64,000 nucleotides of DNA from Cocos nucifera (Eukaryota; Streptophyta; Magnoliopsida; Arecales; Arecaceae). A program made the translations under genes and the position numbers. Shown piece by piece: positions 36,223 to 47,244 of the stretch. Below the pieces are notes generated by a model, which saw nothing but the letters and a program-made list of their open reading frames with translations, was not told the DNA's origin and searched no databases. Each line of letters opens with the position of its first letter. Within the stretch, counting starts at the first letter, position 1. The DNA is taken from positions 1-64,000 of the forward strand of contig QRFJ01002320.1 in NCBI GenBank assembly GCA_006176705.1, in the 5' to 3' direction.

Positions 36223-39200
36223 GTAAAGTATCTTTATTTATTATATATTTTCACAGCCCAAATAGATACTTAAATGTTTGATATGATTTTTAAAATTTTA
36301 AATTATATAGAAGATTTTTTAATTTTATAATTATAACTTTTGACTTTTTTTTACTTTTATTATGATTCATACTTTTAAATTATTCTATATTTTGCGTTAT
36401 TTTTATGTTGGGTATGTTTCTAAGGAATCATCTCTTTGGAAAATGTTGGTTATTCGATGTATGTTTCTTCCTGGGACTTGTCTTCATCATGTGGCCCCCT
36501 CAATATTAAAAAGATGTATTGGGAGATGCTTCGAAAGCATCACATCTCTCACCATCTTTTTCTTTTCAAACCTATAAGAAGGGTCCATACTGCCTAAGTG
36601 AAGGAATAAAAATGAAAATGATTGAGAAAACTCTCATTATATTTATCCCACATCTTTTAAATAAAAACATTATTTCTTTTAGTATTTTGGTGTAGATTAG
36701 CTTGTATTCACCCTGGTATTGTCCCATTGATGGTGCACCCTAAGACCATCATGAAACAGTTTGATGTCATCATGAAATTGTTTGTACCTAAGCGGGATGA
36801 AATCTACTTTAAAACAATATCCAATATAACTCAAACTGGTGACATTTTTCCTACTTATTTTTATTCATATCATTTATATGAAATATATTTTTATATTTTT
36901 ATGTGATAACAAACATATCATTTTCCAACAAAGCATCCACTTGATGATGTTTGGCTCCTTACCTCCTACCTCGTTCAGGAACGAATCCATATTCTTCTCA
37001 CGAGCTGATCTAGAATCAACTATTGTTGTTTTTTGGTAGTACATGCGTTTGATGGATCCAAAAGGCATGGAAGAATCTATTTAGTGATGTGCCAAGGAAT
37101 TCATTCTTTACACCATCAAACCATTAATGCAGTGATATAGCGTTGGTAGCCACTTGGCATTTATGGGTTTATATTAAAATTTGCAAGTAGGATGACATCA
37201 GCCGAGGTTCCAAGATGCAACCTGTCTGCAAAGGAACAACTTTTGAGATTGACCCCTGAAACTTGAAGGTTAGAGATGGAAGGATATCTTTTTTCTTATT
37301 TTGCTTTTTTGTGGGAATCTCCATTGGAAAGCTAATTTAACATTGCCCATTGTGAACCTCAAGAAGACAGCTTCCATTCAATTGCTAAATGGTTATCCCA
37401 TTTTGTATCATCTTTTCTGCTATCTTTTATCTCTTGAATTGTTGCACTTCAAAAGCTTTCTTGCTGTTGATTAAAAATTTCTTTTGTCTAGCGTGTCCAG
37501 GTGAATTGCCCAAGAAATTCACCAATAGGAAAATATGTTTTAGAAGATTATGCTTGGCCTAGATGTTGGATATGTAGTTTAATTCCGGGAGATGGATGTG
37601 TTGATTTTGGTACCATTGTCATGGTTTAGGATGATTCATAATTTCCACCTCAAGAATGATTTTTTGAAGCTGCCAACTTGGAGTGAACAGGAGTCCACGA
37701 CGTCAACATATCTCCAATGGCTCGGCTCAAGAGAGAAGAGTTCAGTGAGTCCCCTGATAAACATCAATCATGAAAATTTAGCTACTAAAGTGTAGAAAAT
37801 TTTAATACACAGTAAGTTGATAGAAAAATATCAACAATGTACATCAAGCTTGATACCTGGCCCAAGCATGTGAAGAGACAACTCCTCTTATGGATGGCTT
37901 GGGCCGTACACGCTAGAGACATCCTGGTGAAGATAGACCAGAATTTGAATAATAAATAAATCAAGGATAATTAACTAAATAAATAAATAGAAAAGATTTA
38001 AACCATTGGTTGTTTGTCGTACATCATACAACCTCATATTATAATGAACATTGCCTCTCTCTAGCTTTGGCTCTTTTTTCTCTATAACGTAATGTCCTGC
38101 GCTCTCCTTTTTTTCCCTTTTCTCTCAACCTAATCTCTCACGTTATCTTTCTCTCTTCTTGCTCGATCTTTCTTCTCTTCTTCGGTAAACCTCCAACATC
38201 TTTCATGACACAAAAGCTATAACAAGAAAGCAGGTGAAATGGTAAAAGTTTCATCATATGACAAATAATGCTACACCGACATGCTAAGAAATAAAAAATG
38301 GTTGTATTTTAGGTAGTGAAATAGATGTGACATATTCAGCATTAATTTCGAAAATTGACAACTATGAACCATAGACGCCTAGTATAGCAACTCACTCCAA
38401 AGCACATGTGCTAGAGAAATGCTCCAGGTCTAATCCGAGACTAAACATTCTCAATTTATTTCAGGAAATAAAGAATCAAAAGCCAACCAAGCAAATGATA
38501 CCGATCAACCCCAAGACTGTCAAATTATCCAACCAGAATACTTTGTGGCCACGTTGAATCTAACTTCAGCATAATGTTAGTTTATTCATTGGAAGCAATT
38601 TGACAAATAAGCAATGAATAAAAGCAGGAATCCAAATGTTTACCGCCCATTTTAAAGGTGAATCACCAATCAACATAATGAAAAAAATATATATAATTCC
38701 ATTTTGTACGTGGTTGCACTAGGCATGCAGCACAAGCAGTGAATATTTTGCTGTTATTTCTGCTATTATCTTTTCATAATGCAACCCAGTTACTTATTTA
38801 AAAAATAATTAAAATAGAAAATGCTGAGCCAAATAATAATAATAATAATAATCAAGAGACCACAACTGAGGCTGTCCCAAAACTAACAAAACAATCTTCC
38901 ATCTGCAATCCCTCGCTTGTTTTTGTCCTCCCTTGTTGGAAACCGTAGACACCAAGAAATTCAATGGAAAAGATGAATTAAAAATCTGAACGTAGCAAAA
39001 AGTGATGAAGGAAAAAGAAAAACCTTGGCGTTCTTCTTTCCCACCGGGCAACAAAGAATAACAAAATCCATTCTTTTCATTTTTTGTGTCACAACCAAAG
39101 ACCAACGGTAAATTAGATCTAAAATGACAATAAGAGAGAGAGAGAGGCAGGTCTATATAATCCGACCATCAGCCTAGATTTTTCCTTTTCTATTTTAATT

Positions 39201-39563
39201 TCAATCCATCTCTCGTGACATTCTTTTGTAGGGCAGGTCTTTTTTTCTTTTTTTTCCTCTCCATGGAATTTGGACCGGACCACTACAAAGCCACTTGTTG
39301 ATATATATGAATATAGGTCTAGCCAAACTAATAATTTTATAATTTTACTAGTTGTATTGATCCAACCTAAAAATTTATAGGATTTTCAGCCCAATCATTT
39401 AAATAAGTCTTTAATAGTAACTATTATAATAGAAAGAGCGAGAGAAAGATCAATCTAGCTAAAATATATTTTTGAGTAAACACACATCTGCACATATCTG
39501 CATATATTCCTCCACATCCTTATTTTGGGTCCAAGTTCATTCCAATTTAATTGTAAGCGCTAT
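36223..39563. other. Intergenic, no gene recognised
   Basis: AT-rich sequence with only short open frames (the longest are 98 residues on the minus strand at 38809-39105 and 71 residues at 36362-36577), none with a recognisable motif. Simple repeats: AAT units at about 38834-38853 and AG units at 39133-39146. Old, unrecognisable repeats are likely. Confidence 0.45.
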
Positions 39564-40003
39564 TGTATAACAACCCATGGCCTTATCCAAAAAGACTAAT
39601 TGAAAGACATATTTAGGTTCCTTGATCCTATATAAGTACCTATGTTCTTTCCAGTAAATAACTAATGTGAGACTAAATATACACCTACACAAATCTCACA
39701 TTCTCTCCCTCCGTTTAAACCCTAGTATTCTTACAAGGCTAAAGGTCTAAATCCATTTATCTATTTATAAATACCATGATTAGTCTATGGTCTGCCCAAT
39801 GAATTTATATTGTAGTATCCCCTAATCTATATAAGTCGTAGGTTGGGTTGGCTCTGATACCATTTGCAACAATCCTAGGTCTCACTCAAAAAAAGGTTAA
39901 CTGGTAGGTATTTTTTGAATTCTTTGGCCATGTATAAATATCTAAGATCTTCTTAGTGAATAATTGATGTAGGACTAAATACACGCCCGTATGGATCCTT
40001 ACA
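39564..40003 (-). mobile_element. TRIM (miniature LTR retrotransposon), 440 bp
   Basis: Two LTR-like ends of 137 and 139 bases (39564-39700 and 39865-40003) with TG/CA termini flank an internal part of about 160 bases. On the minus strand a primer binding site TGGTATCAGAGC (39851-39862, initiator Met tRNA, exact) follows the 5' LTR, and a purine-rich tract (AAACGGAGGGAGAG) precedes the 3' LTR. There is no coding capacity. Size and layout fit the TRIM class. The LTRs are diverged and no target duplication was seen. Confidence 0.75.
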
Positions 40004-40377
40004 TGGAAAGATCTTGAGTGTTTATACAGGCCAAGGAATCCAAATAATACCATTGGCTAGCTTTTTTTTGAGTGAGGTTTAGAGTTGTTGCAAATGATAT
40101 CAGAGCAGACCCAATCCATAACTTATATGGATTAAGGAATACCTATAGCACGAGTTTATTGGGACCGACCATAGGTTGATTATGGTATTTATGAATGGAT
40201 ACATGGATTTGGACTCTTAATCTAATGAGGATGTCAGAGCTTAAATGGCAGGAGTATATGAAGATCATGCGAATATATATTTAATCCTACATTGATTATT
40301 CACTGGGAAGATCTTGGATAAAGAAATCCAAATAATATCTTTTGGCTAATCTTTTTGAATAAGATCTAGGATGTTGG
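40004..40377 (+). mobile_element. TRIM copy in opposite orientation, 5' truncated, first unit of a tandem pair
   Basis: The partial 5' LTR (40004-40092) ends GTTGTTGCA. The primer binding site TGATATCAGAGC follows at 40095-40106, then about 150 internal bases matching the other TRIM, then an LTR at 40257-40377. With the minus-strand copy at 39564-40003 this forms a near-adjacent inverted pair. The LTR at 40257-40377 is followed by gypsy B; what would come next, a second TRIM interior and LTR, appears at 62121-62419 beyond gypsy B. Confidence 0.7.
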
Positions 40378-40900
40378 TGCAGAATCTGGTTAATGTCGGA
40401 ACAGGACTGGAGCTGGAGAAGATGAAGTCACCGTCGGGAACCTGCAAAATAGAAGTTCTGATCAGAGTCGGGGGTAGCGGCTCCAGTAGGACCCTCCGAT
40501 GATCAAGTCAGCTCTTCTGGCAAACAAAAATGGAATGCTCAGAAAATTTAGAGACAAAGTAATGGGGAGGGGAATGAGAGCCCGAAGAAAAACGTATCTG
40601 AAAGATTTTTTTTATAGATGGAGTCTATAACAAACTGATGGTGACAGTCATAACCATCTAGTAGTGGATCATTCGGGACCACGTAGAGTTTATTGCAGAA
40701 GGTACTGTCCATTATCGTGACGTGCCAATCGAGAGTGGTGTCCTTTATCGTGACTTACCGGTTCATTGAGATTTAATAGTAAAAGTTTAGAGGGAACAGG
40801 CATTGGCAGTGAAGAACTTCGAGTCATAACATTTCCAAAGAAGTTTGGACTCCTTTTAAGATTGCCCGTATGTGGGTTGGCTTATACTGAGCTGATAGCC
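40378..40900 (-). repeat. 3' LTR of gypsy B, outer part
   Basis: Aligns with 60847-61368 of the 5' LTR, from TGCAGAATCT to GAGCTGATAGCC (GAGCTGGTAGTC in the other LTR). The CACTA element follows at once. Confidence 0.88.
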
Positions 40901-40914
40901 CACTACTACAAAAA

Positions 40915-41330
40915 AGGCCTACGACAGTGCATACTATGGTAGCAGTTTTTGAAACCGCTGCAATAGAGTCTATGATAATGGTTAAAAAGAACCGCTGCTA
41001 TAGGTCAACCTATAGCAGCGGTTATAAGAAACTGCTGCCATAGGCCGACCTATGGTAGCGGTTATAAGAAATCACTGCTATAGGCGAACCTATGACAGTG
41101 GTTCTTTATAACCGCTGTAATATTTTCGACCTATAGTAGTGGTTAACGACAACTGCTGCCGTAGGTCGGACCTATGGCAGTGGTTTCTCACCACTGCCAT
41201 AGGTCGGACCTATAGCAGTAGTTAAGAAAACCACTGCCATAGGTCGGTTCCATAACAGCGATTTCTTGTAACCGCTGCTATGAGTCGATCTATGGTAGCG
41301 GTTATTTATAACCGCTATCATATGCTTTTT
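40915..41330. repeat. Left subterminal repeat array of CACTA
   Basis: About a dozen tail-to-tail copies of a short unit combining CTATGGCAGCGGTT and AACCGCTGCCATAGG, separated by 5-15 bases. In En/Spm-like elements such subterminal motifs bind the TNPA protein and lie at the promoter (established for maize Spm). Confidence 0.85.
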
Positions 41331-41344
41331 CTTATTTTTTTTAT

Positions 41345-42298
41345 AAATATTATATAATTTTAAAATTTAATGTCCATCTTCACCATTCATTATCTAAATA
41401 ATTATCATTAGAGTATCGTCGCAAAAGATCGCCTCAATCCGATGGCCCTAGCTTCATCGATCAGAAAAATTTGATTTTGATAATCACGAATGATGATACG
41501 ATGATCTGATAGATGGAGATCTTCGATGAATTTAAAAATCTACAATGATGATCTTGATTATATTTATAACGTACTATCAAAACTTTACTTCAATCAAATA
41601 TCATTATCTTAGTCAATTTAGTATAGGTTAATTTCGATCGTTAAATAATAAACAAGTAATCAAAGGACCAGACGGTGTTCGATTATGAGATAATTCTTTT
41701 TATAAATGATCTTGGCTACTACTTTAATCATTTTTTATGGTGGTGATTATAAAATTCAACTCGTGAGACTAAGAACGATCTAAAACTATACATCGCCTGA
41801 TAACCTTTCTTAAACTCCATTGGTTGTTATACTCGTGCTTTTGCAATATCTGCTTAACATGAACAGTTCAAATGAAAATGATTTAAATTTTACTATCATT
41901 ATCATATAAAATAATTAAAATTATAGCAAAGATTATTTAACTAAAAAATTATCTCATAATTGAATGTCGTTTAGCCATTTGATCGCTTGTTTCTAATTTA
42001 ATGATCAAAATCATTCCATACTAAATTGACTATAATAACGATATCCAATTGAAGTGAAACTTTGATAGTATGCTACAAATATCATCAAGATTATCGTTGC
42101 AGATTTTTGGATCGATCGAAGATCACCATCTATCAGATCATTGCATCGTCATTCATGATCATCAAAATCAAATTTTTTTGATCGATGAAGTTAGGGCCAT
42201 CAGATCGAGGCAATATTTTATGATGATACTCTAATGATAATTATTTAGATAATGAATGATAAAGATGAGCATTAAATTTTAAAATTATATAATATTTA
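41345..42298. repeat. Large imperfect inverted repeat (foldback) inside CACTA
   Basis: Arms of roughly 420 bases at about 41345-41766 and 41877-42298 are reverse complements with scattered mismatches. Examples are ATAATTATCATTAGAGTATC in the left arm against its complement near 42226-42245, and GATCTGATAGATGG against CCATCTATCAGATC. The loop is about 110 bases. The GCGGTT arrays at 40915-41330 and 42325-42470 lie in mirrored positions outside the arms, so the palindrome is longer still. Confidence 0.85.
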
Positions 42299-42324
42299 AA
42301 AAAAAATAAAAAATTTTATTTTCA

Positions 42325-42470
42325 ACCTACGGTAGCGGTTACTGAAAACTGCTGCTATAAATCTATGACAACGATTAGAAAATCGCTACCATAGATCTAT
42401 TGCAGTGGTTTTCAGTAACCGCTGCCATAGATCTATTACAGCGGTTTGAAAATCACTATCGTAAGTTAGG
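42325..42470. repeat. Internal subterminal-type repeat array of CACTA
   Basis: Several copies of the GCGGTT/AACCGCTGC unit (GGTAGCGGTTACTGAAAACT, CAGTAACCGCTGCCATAG), as in the terminal arrays, here 1.4 kb inside the element at the outer edge of the foldback. Confidence 0.8.
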
Positions 42471-42489
42471 TTAAAAATTTTTAAATATT

Positions 42490-43125
42490 TTTTTTCTTCC
42501 GTGCGCTCCCTCTCTCCCCTCCTCTCCATCGCCAGTGAGACTCCACCCAAGTCCTTCCCTCCTGACCGACGCCACCCCTCCTTCCCCCTCCGATCGGCCT
42601 CGCCTCTCGGTTACCCCCTCCTCCACCTTCGCCTCCCCATCCCTAGCAGCCGCTGCCCCTGCCCGTGCCACGCCACCCCCCATCCCACTCGTCCCCCACA
42701 CCGATCCCTCCTAGCAGTCTTCGCCCACCCCTGCCCGTCCCACCCCCGTGTTGCCCTTCTCATCCTCGACCGCTGCCGCCCCTTGCCTCCTCATCCCTTG
42801 CCGCCCACCCTTGCCTCTCGACCGCCGCCCTGCCCTTCCCATCCCGACCACCGCCGCCCACCCCTACCCTCCCCATCCCGTCGCTCGACCCTGCCCTCCA
42901 TCCCCGACCGCCCACACCTGCCCTCCCCGGCCACCCCTGCCCTTTCATCTGATCGCTGCCCCCACCCCTTGCATTCTCCATCCCGACCGCCCCCCCCTGC
43001 CCTCCCCTCCCCTAGCCTCCCATCACGGCGCCCTCCAGGCCCCCTCTTCCTCTCTCTTTCCTCTTTCTTTTTCTCTCTCTTCTCTTTCTATCTTACTATA
43101 TTGTTCTTGTTTTGCAGGTTACCTT
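42490..43125 (+). other. C-rich tract inside CACTA, possible GC-rich first exon
   Basis: About 630 bases very rich in C (CCACCC, CCTGCC, CCGCC words) give long proline/serine/arginine frames in several registers, the longest 42501-43226. The frames are low complexity and not credible proteins. The tract ends at TTCTTGTTTTGCAG (43105-43118), a good splice acceptor. In maize Spm a GC-rich untranslated first exon follows the subterminal repeats and controls methylation; this tract is in the equivalent position, but its role here is inference. Confidence 0.45.
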
Positions 43126-43248
43126 TAGCACCATCGTCTTCCACTAGCAACCATCGGAGATCTCAAAACTTTCGGTGCAACCCCCTCTCTGTAGCCACAG
43201 CTATAATTTTTATTTTAATTTTATAGTATTATTTATTAATCACTAGAC

Positions 43249-43800
43249 TAGATCTGTCAATAGGTCGGATTCAGATCAAAATTTGGATATTCAAATCTGG
43301 ATATGATTTTAATTATTGGTACCGAATATAAATCCAAATATCCGATGGATCCATACTTGAAGTACCAAACTTGGATCCTAATGGATCCCGAGTATCCAAA
43401 CCTGATTTCGAGATCCAAAACTAAGAAAGTGAGAGAAAGAAAGGGATGGAGGGGTTCGGCCTTATCACCATTGTCACTGGCGAGGGAGAGAGAGAGAGAG
43501 AGAGAGGGAGGGAGGGGTCCGATCTGCCAGCATCACTGGGAGGGAGAGGGTCTGACCTCATCGATGAGGGAGATCGAGAGAGTGAGAGAGGGAGGGGGGT
43601 TTGGCCTTACCACCATCGTCGGTGAGGGAGATCAAGAGAGTGAGAGAGGGAGGGAGGGGTTTGGCCTTACCACCATCGTCGGTGAGGGAGATCGAGAGAG
43701 GGAGAGAGGGAGGGAGGGGGTCCGACTTCACCAGCGAGGAAGATCGAGAGAGGGAGAGAGGGATCAGGGAGGGGGTCCAGCCTCGTTGGTGATGGAGATT
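43249..43800. mobile_element. Truncated hAT element inside CACTA, same family as the intron copy
   Basis: Starts TAGATCTGTCAATAGGTCGG, matching the inverted end of the hAT element at 23656-24549. It shares CTTGAAGTACCA and GGATCCTAATGGATCCCG with the reverse complement of 24420-24470. A purine-rich tract follows (GAGAGAGGGAGGGAGGGG and GGTGAGGGAGATCGAGAG, repeated with a period near 60 bases at 43556-43800), equivalent to the CT-rich core of the other copy. No second terminal repeat was found, so the copy is partial and its right edge is approximate. Confidence 0.65.
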
Positions 43801-44205
43801 GAGTGGAAGATAGACGGTCGAAAAGATGGGGGGAGGATGGAGACAACCAAGAATAGGGGATGGCATACAGCCGAGCTGGCTCGAATATGCAGTCGAGCCA
43901 ACTCAAGCCGAGATCGAGCCGACTGGGGGAGGACCCAAGCCGAATGTCTCAGGCATGGAATCGGTTGTCTTAGGCACGGAGCTGACTCGACTTCTGAGCG
44001 AGCTGGCTTGATTGGTGCGAACAAAATTTGATATATCTTTCTAAGATTCCAACTTTAAGCCCTAAGGTGCCACCATCATCTACTTCGTTCTTCTTTTAGA
44101 TTTCTATATTAACTCCCAGATTCATACAAAAAATCGAATCTACGACTGTTGCTCATCTTTAATTATTTATGAATGTAATTCATGTTGTAAAATTTATTGG
44201 ATAAT

Positions 44206-45033
44206 ATTTTTTGGATATTTATATCTTGTTATTTTTATTTATTGCATTGCATAATGATAGACCTATCAATTGATTAGCGTACATAATCTCCGGCATCTAT
44301 ACAATGATATGTAATTATATAGATGAGAGAATTATATACAATGATTAATTAATTATCCAATATGGATAGTTTAAAAATTATAGATAATTATTTAAATTTT
44401 TTTTTATATTTTTCTTGTTTTGGTCAAAGAGCTTTTTTTTCTTCTGATCTTTGAAAGCTTAAGAAAAATTTCTTCTTTAAGGATTTTGACTTGAATTTTT
44501 ATAGATCTTTTCTTAAAATGATTCTTTAATTTAAATATCTGAAAATACTTACATCCACTCATGAAACACATGATTAAATACTCAAACTCATATTGATTAA
44601 CGTTGCAGGTCACGATAGCACCAAAATGCTATCTAGCTTTCACTCCTGCCTCTCGATGGACTATGCGGAGCTCCGCATCTAAGCCATGTCGGTAGGCCAT
44701 GCCGTGCTATACCATGCTGGTAGGCCATGTCGTGCCGTGTCATGCCTTATCGGTAGGTCGTACCGTGCCATGCCGACTGCTAAGAGAACCCTCGACTGCC
44801 AAGAGAATGCCCATCTTGTTGCTTTTATTTATTGCATTACGTAGCGATAGATCCATCAATTGATTAGTGTACATAATCTTTGGCATTCATATATTTATAT
44901 GTAATTGTACGGATGGTACCTAGGCATATCTTTGATTATTGTTCAACATGTTATATTAGTTAATGTTCATTAATGTTATAGATTATGATGTCACCGAAAT
45001 GCTATCTAGCTTTCAACTTCCCCTCGATGAATT
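44206..45033. repeat. Direct duplication within CACTA upstream of the TNPA-like gene
   Basis: Two blocks occur twice in the same order. TTTTATTTATTGCATT followed by CAATTGATTAGYGTACATAA lies at about 44219-44320 and 44824-44920. AAATGCTATCTAGCTTTCA with CTCGATGRAYTATGCG lies at about 44620-44670 and 44996-45037. The spacing differs by about 240 bases between copies. Between them is a short repeat of GGTAGGCCATGCCGTGC-like units at 44685-44780. Confidence 0.7.
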
Positions 45034-46701
45034 ATGCGAAGTTCAATATCTGAGGAGCAGTCAGAGCATACTTCATCCACCTCTGCATCGGCTGCTCAGG
45101 GACCTCCACCACTGACATCTACTCCACCGACGGCATCTACTCTACCGACATCTGAGCCTCCACCATTATCCACATCTCCGACACATGCTACTCCACCGAC
45201 ATCTGAGTGTATATTTTTATTATATTATATATTTATTTTTTATATAGTATTTATACGCTTATATATTTGCATAATATATTTTCATTATAGGTACATCATC
45301 CAGCCAAATATTTCACAGTCCCACACGTATGATGTATGTGTGGAACAGTCAGTATCAGATGATGGTGCAGTATGATGCGGAGGAAATGCCGGTAGGGGAG
45401 ACCGCGTGGAAGATGCATTTTTTTTGGAGTGCTTGTGAGGTGGTCAGACATTATTTTCATAGAGTCCAAAGACTGGCAATTTATGGATGCTACTATCAGG
45501 GATTGAATGTGGGAGGAGATATGGGTAAGTACATCTTAATTATATTTATGCATTTTACATGTTTACACTATGTTTGATTAGAATAATTTTATAATTAATT
45601 TTTGATAACTTTGTGCAGAGGAGGTACGACTTTTCTGAAGAGAGCTTGAGATGTCTGACTGAAAAAGATTGGAGAGTTGTACTGGGGCTACAAGATCAAG
45701 CTCCACAAAGGATGACTCGAGCATCGACGAGACACTCCGGAGGAGCTTGTTCCTTGGATACAGGACCGTCCTTCGAGTAGTGGGAGAGGATGGTTACACA
45801 TTATAGGAGCCAGAAGTTTGAGATAAAATTATTAATTTTTAAATTTTTTAATATTTTTAAAATTATATTTAAATATTTTTTAAATATTTATTATTTATTT
45901 AAATACTTGTTAGACTATCTTCTGTCAGAATCGAAAGAACCGAGCAGTCCAGGAGTATACACACACTCTCGATCGTGAGTCTATGGTCAGTTATGTGCAT
46001 AGAGAGGTAATGAATTCTAAATCTTACTAGATAAATTAAATTAATATTTTTTCATGTTTCTAATAATTTGATCCATTATTATAGCTAATGAGAGATGGAG
46101 TGATGTCTAGCCATACGGACAAGAAGGACAGATCGATGAATGCCACGATCAGAAGAATTTTTGTAAGTATTAAATATATTAGTATATATAATTAGTATTA
46201 TAGTATTTTTTTATAAAATTTTATTTGAATTTATAATTTTAGGATCAGTTAGATGCACTCGCGAGCGAGGGCCTGAATACCTCTAGCCTTCATGACCATC
46301 TATCTCAGGTCTTGGGGCCTGAGCACTCTGGGAGGATCCGATGTAGGCCCAGATATACGTCGACCAGCTATTGATCTAAGATGAGTATCTCTTCACAGGC
46401 TTCTGATGTTGTCAGTCGGGAGGAGCTTGAGGAGGTATTGGCATGGATAGATAATGCTGTGATGCAGGCAGATCGGGCTGAGGAGCGCACATCTCATCTG
46501 GAGGATATCGTAAGAGACATGGTGTCGACACTCAGTACGTATTTTAAAGGTACCTTCACGAGTTTTGAGGATATATTGGCCCATATTCCAGCTCCAGCTC
46601 CTTCAGCTCTGGCTCTGGCTCCGACTTCAACTTCAGCTCTGACTTCAACTCGTGCTCCATCTATCAATGACGACGACGATGTAGATTTAAAAAACTTATG
46701 A
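45034..46701 (+). pseudogene. CACTA TNPA/plant-transposase (Ptta/En/Spm-type) gene remnant, multi-exon
   Basis: Successive exon-like segments on the plus strand. An N-terminal Ser/Thr/Pro-rich stretch (45034-45210) is followed, after an acceptor ATTATAG at about 45283-45289, by a segment with MMYVWNSQYQMMVQYD and FFWSACEVVRHYF (to a GTAAGT donor at 45524). After TTTGTGCAG (45609-45617) comes RRYDFSEESLRCLTEKDW. Further on are NRKNRAVQEYTHTLDRES (about 45929-45985), SHTDKKDRSMNATIRRIF and DQLDALASEGLN. A last open frame (46381-46701) has a coiled-coil-like stretch and a DDDDVDLKNL acidic tail. NRxNRAxQxYxHT and SHTxKK blocks fit the plant Ptta/En/Spm transposase family (Pfam PF03004, from memory). 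Exon joins were not fully consistent in frame, so function is doubtful. Confidence 0.55.
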
Positions 46702-46864
46702 TGTATTTTTTTAAAAAAATATTATAATAAATTTTATTCGATAATAAAATTTTAATATTTTAAAAATATTTTTTATATTTATAATATTTTTTTTATGTTA
46801 TATATCTCTACATTTATGTGATAAAATATATAAAAAAATAAAAATTTTATATTTTTTAATTATT

Positions 46865-47235
46865 TAAAAGCTACGACAGTGGTTTTACAACCGCTATCGT
46901 AGATGTGCCAACCATTGTCATAAGCAATGTGTCAATCGCTGTATTAAACCTAACCGCTGCCATAGATAAGTCTATAGCGGTTACATAACCGCTACCATAG
47001 ACAAGCCTATGGCAGCGGTTATATAACCGCTGCTATAGGTCAAGCTATGACAGTGGTTTAAAAATTACTGCAATAGATGTTCTATGGCAGCGGTTCTCAG
47101 AACCACTGCAACAACCACTATCATAGACCTATGGCGATGGCTATAGTGGCAGCAATTAGCTACCGCTATCATAGCCTATAATAGTAATTTTTGGGCTACG
47201 GTAGCGATTACAAACCACTGTCGTAGCCCTATTCT
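46865..47235. repeat. Right subterminal repeat array of CACTA
   Basis: About a dozen GCGGTT/AACCGCTGCCATAG units alternate in orientation up to the right terminal repeat, mirroring the left array. Confidence 0.85.
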
Positions 47236-47244
47236 ATAGTAGTG

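Larger units (their letters stand above)
40901..47244 (+). mobile_element. CACTA (En/Spm) transposon, 6.3 kb, inserted in the gypsy B 3' LTR
   Basis: The left end CACTACTACAAAAAAGGCC and the right end, read inward CACTACTATAGAATAGGGC, form the terminal inverted repeat. The 3-bp target copies are GCC (40898-40900) and GCT (47245-47247). The intact paralogous LTR at about 61365-61377 gives the empty site GGTAGTCGGATTT, confirming both junctions. Subterminal arrays of GCGGTT/AACCGC motifs occupy 40915-41330 and 46865-47235, with a third internal array at 42325-42470. Inside are a large foldback, a C-rich tract, a hAT fragment and a TNPA-type gene remnant. No TNP2-type transposase was found, so it is judged non-autonomous. 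Confidence 0.92.

Noticed and set aside
37592..37795. A 67-residue frame ending ININHENLATKV
   Set aside because: No motif, no adjoining exon and no conserved start context; probably chance.
42501..43226. A 241-residue proline-rich frame in the CACTA element
   Set aside because: C-rich simple sequence gives open frames in several registers; no domain or start context supports a protein.
43303..44031. A 242-residue Arg/Glu/Gly-rich frame
   Set aside because: It covers the GA-rich core of the truncated hAT copy, with repeated words and no recognisable domain.
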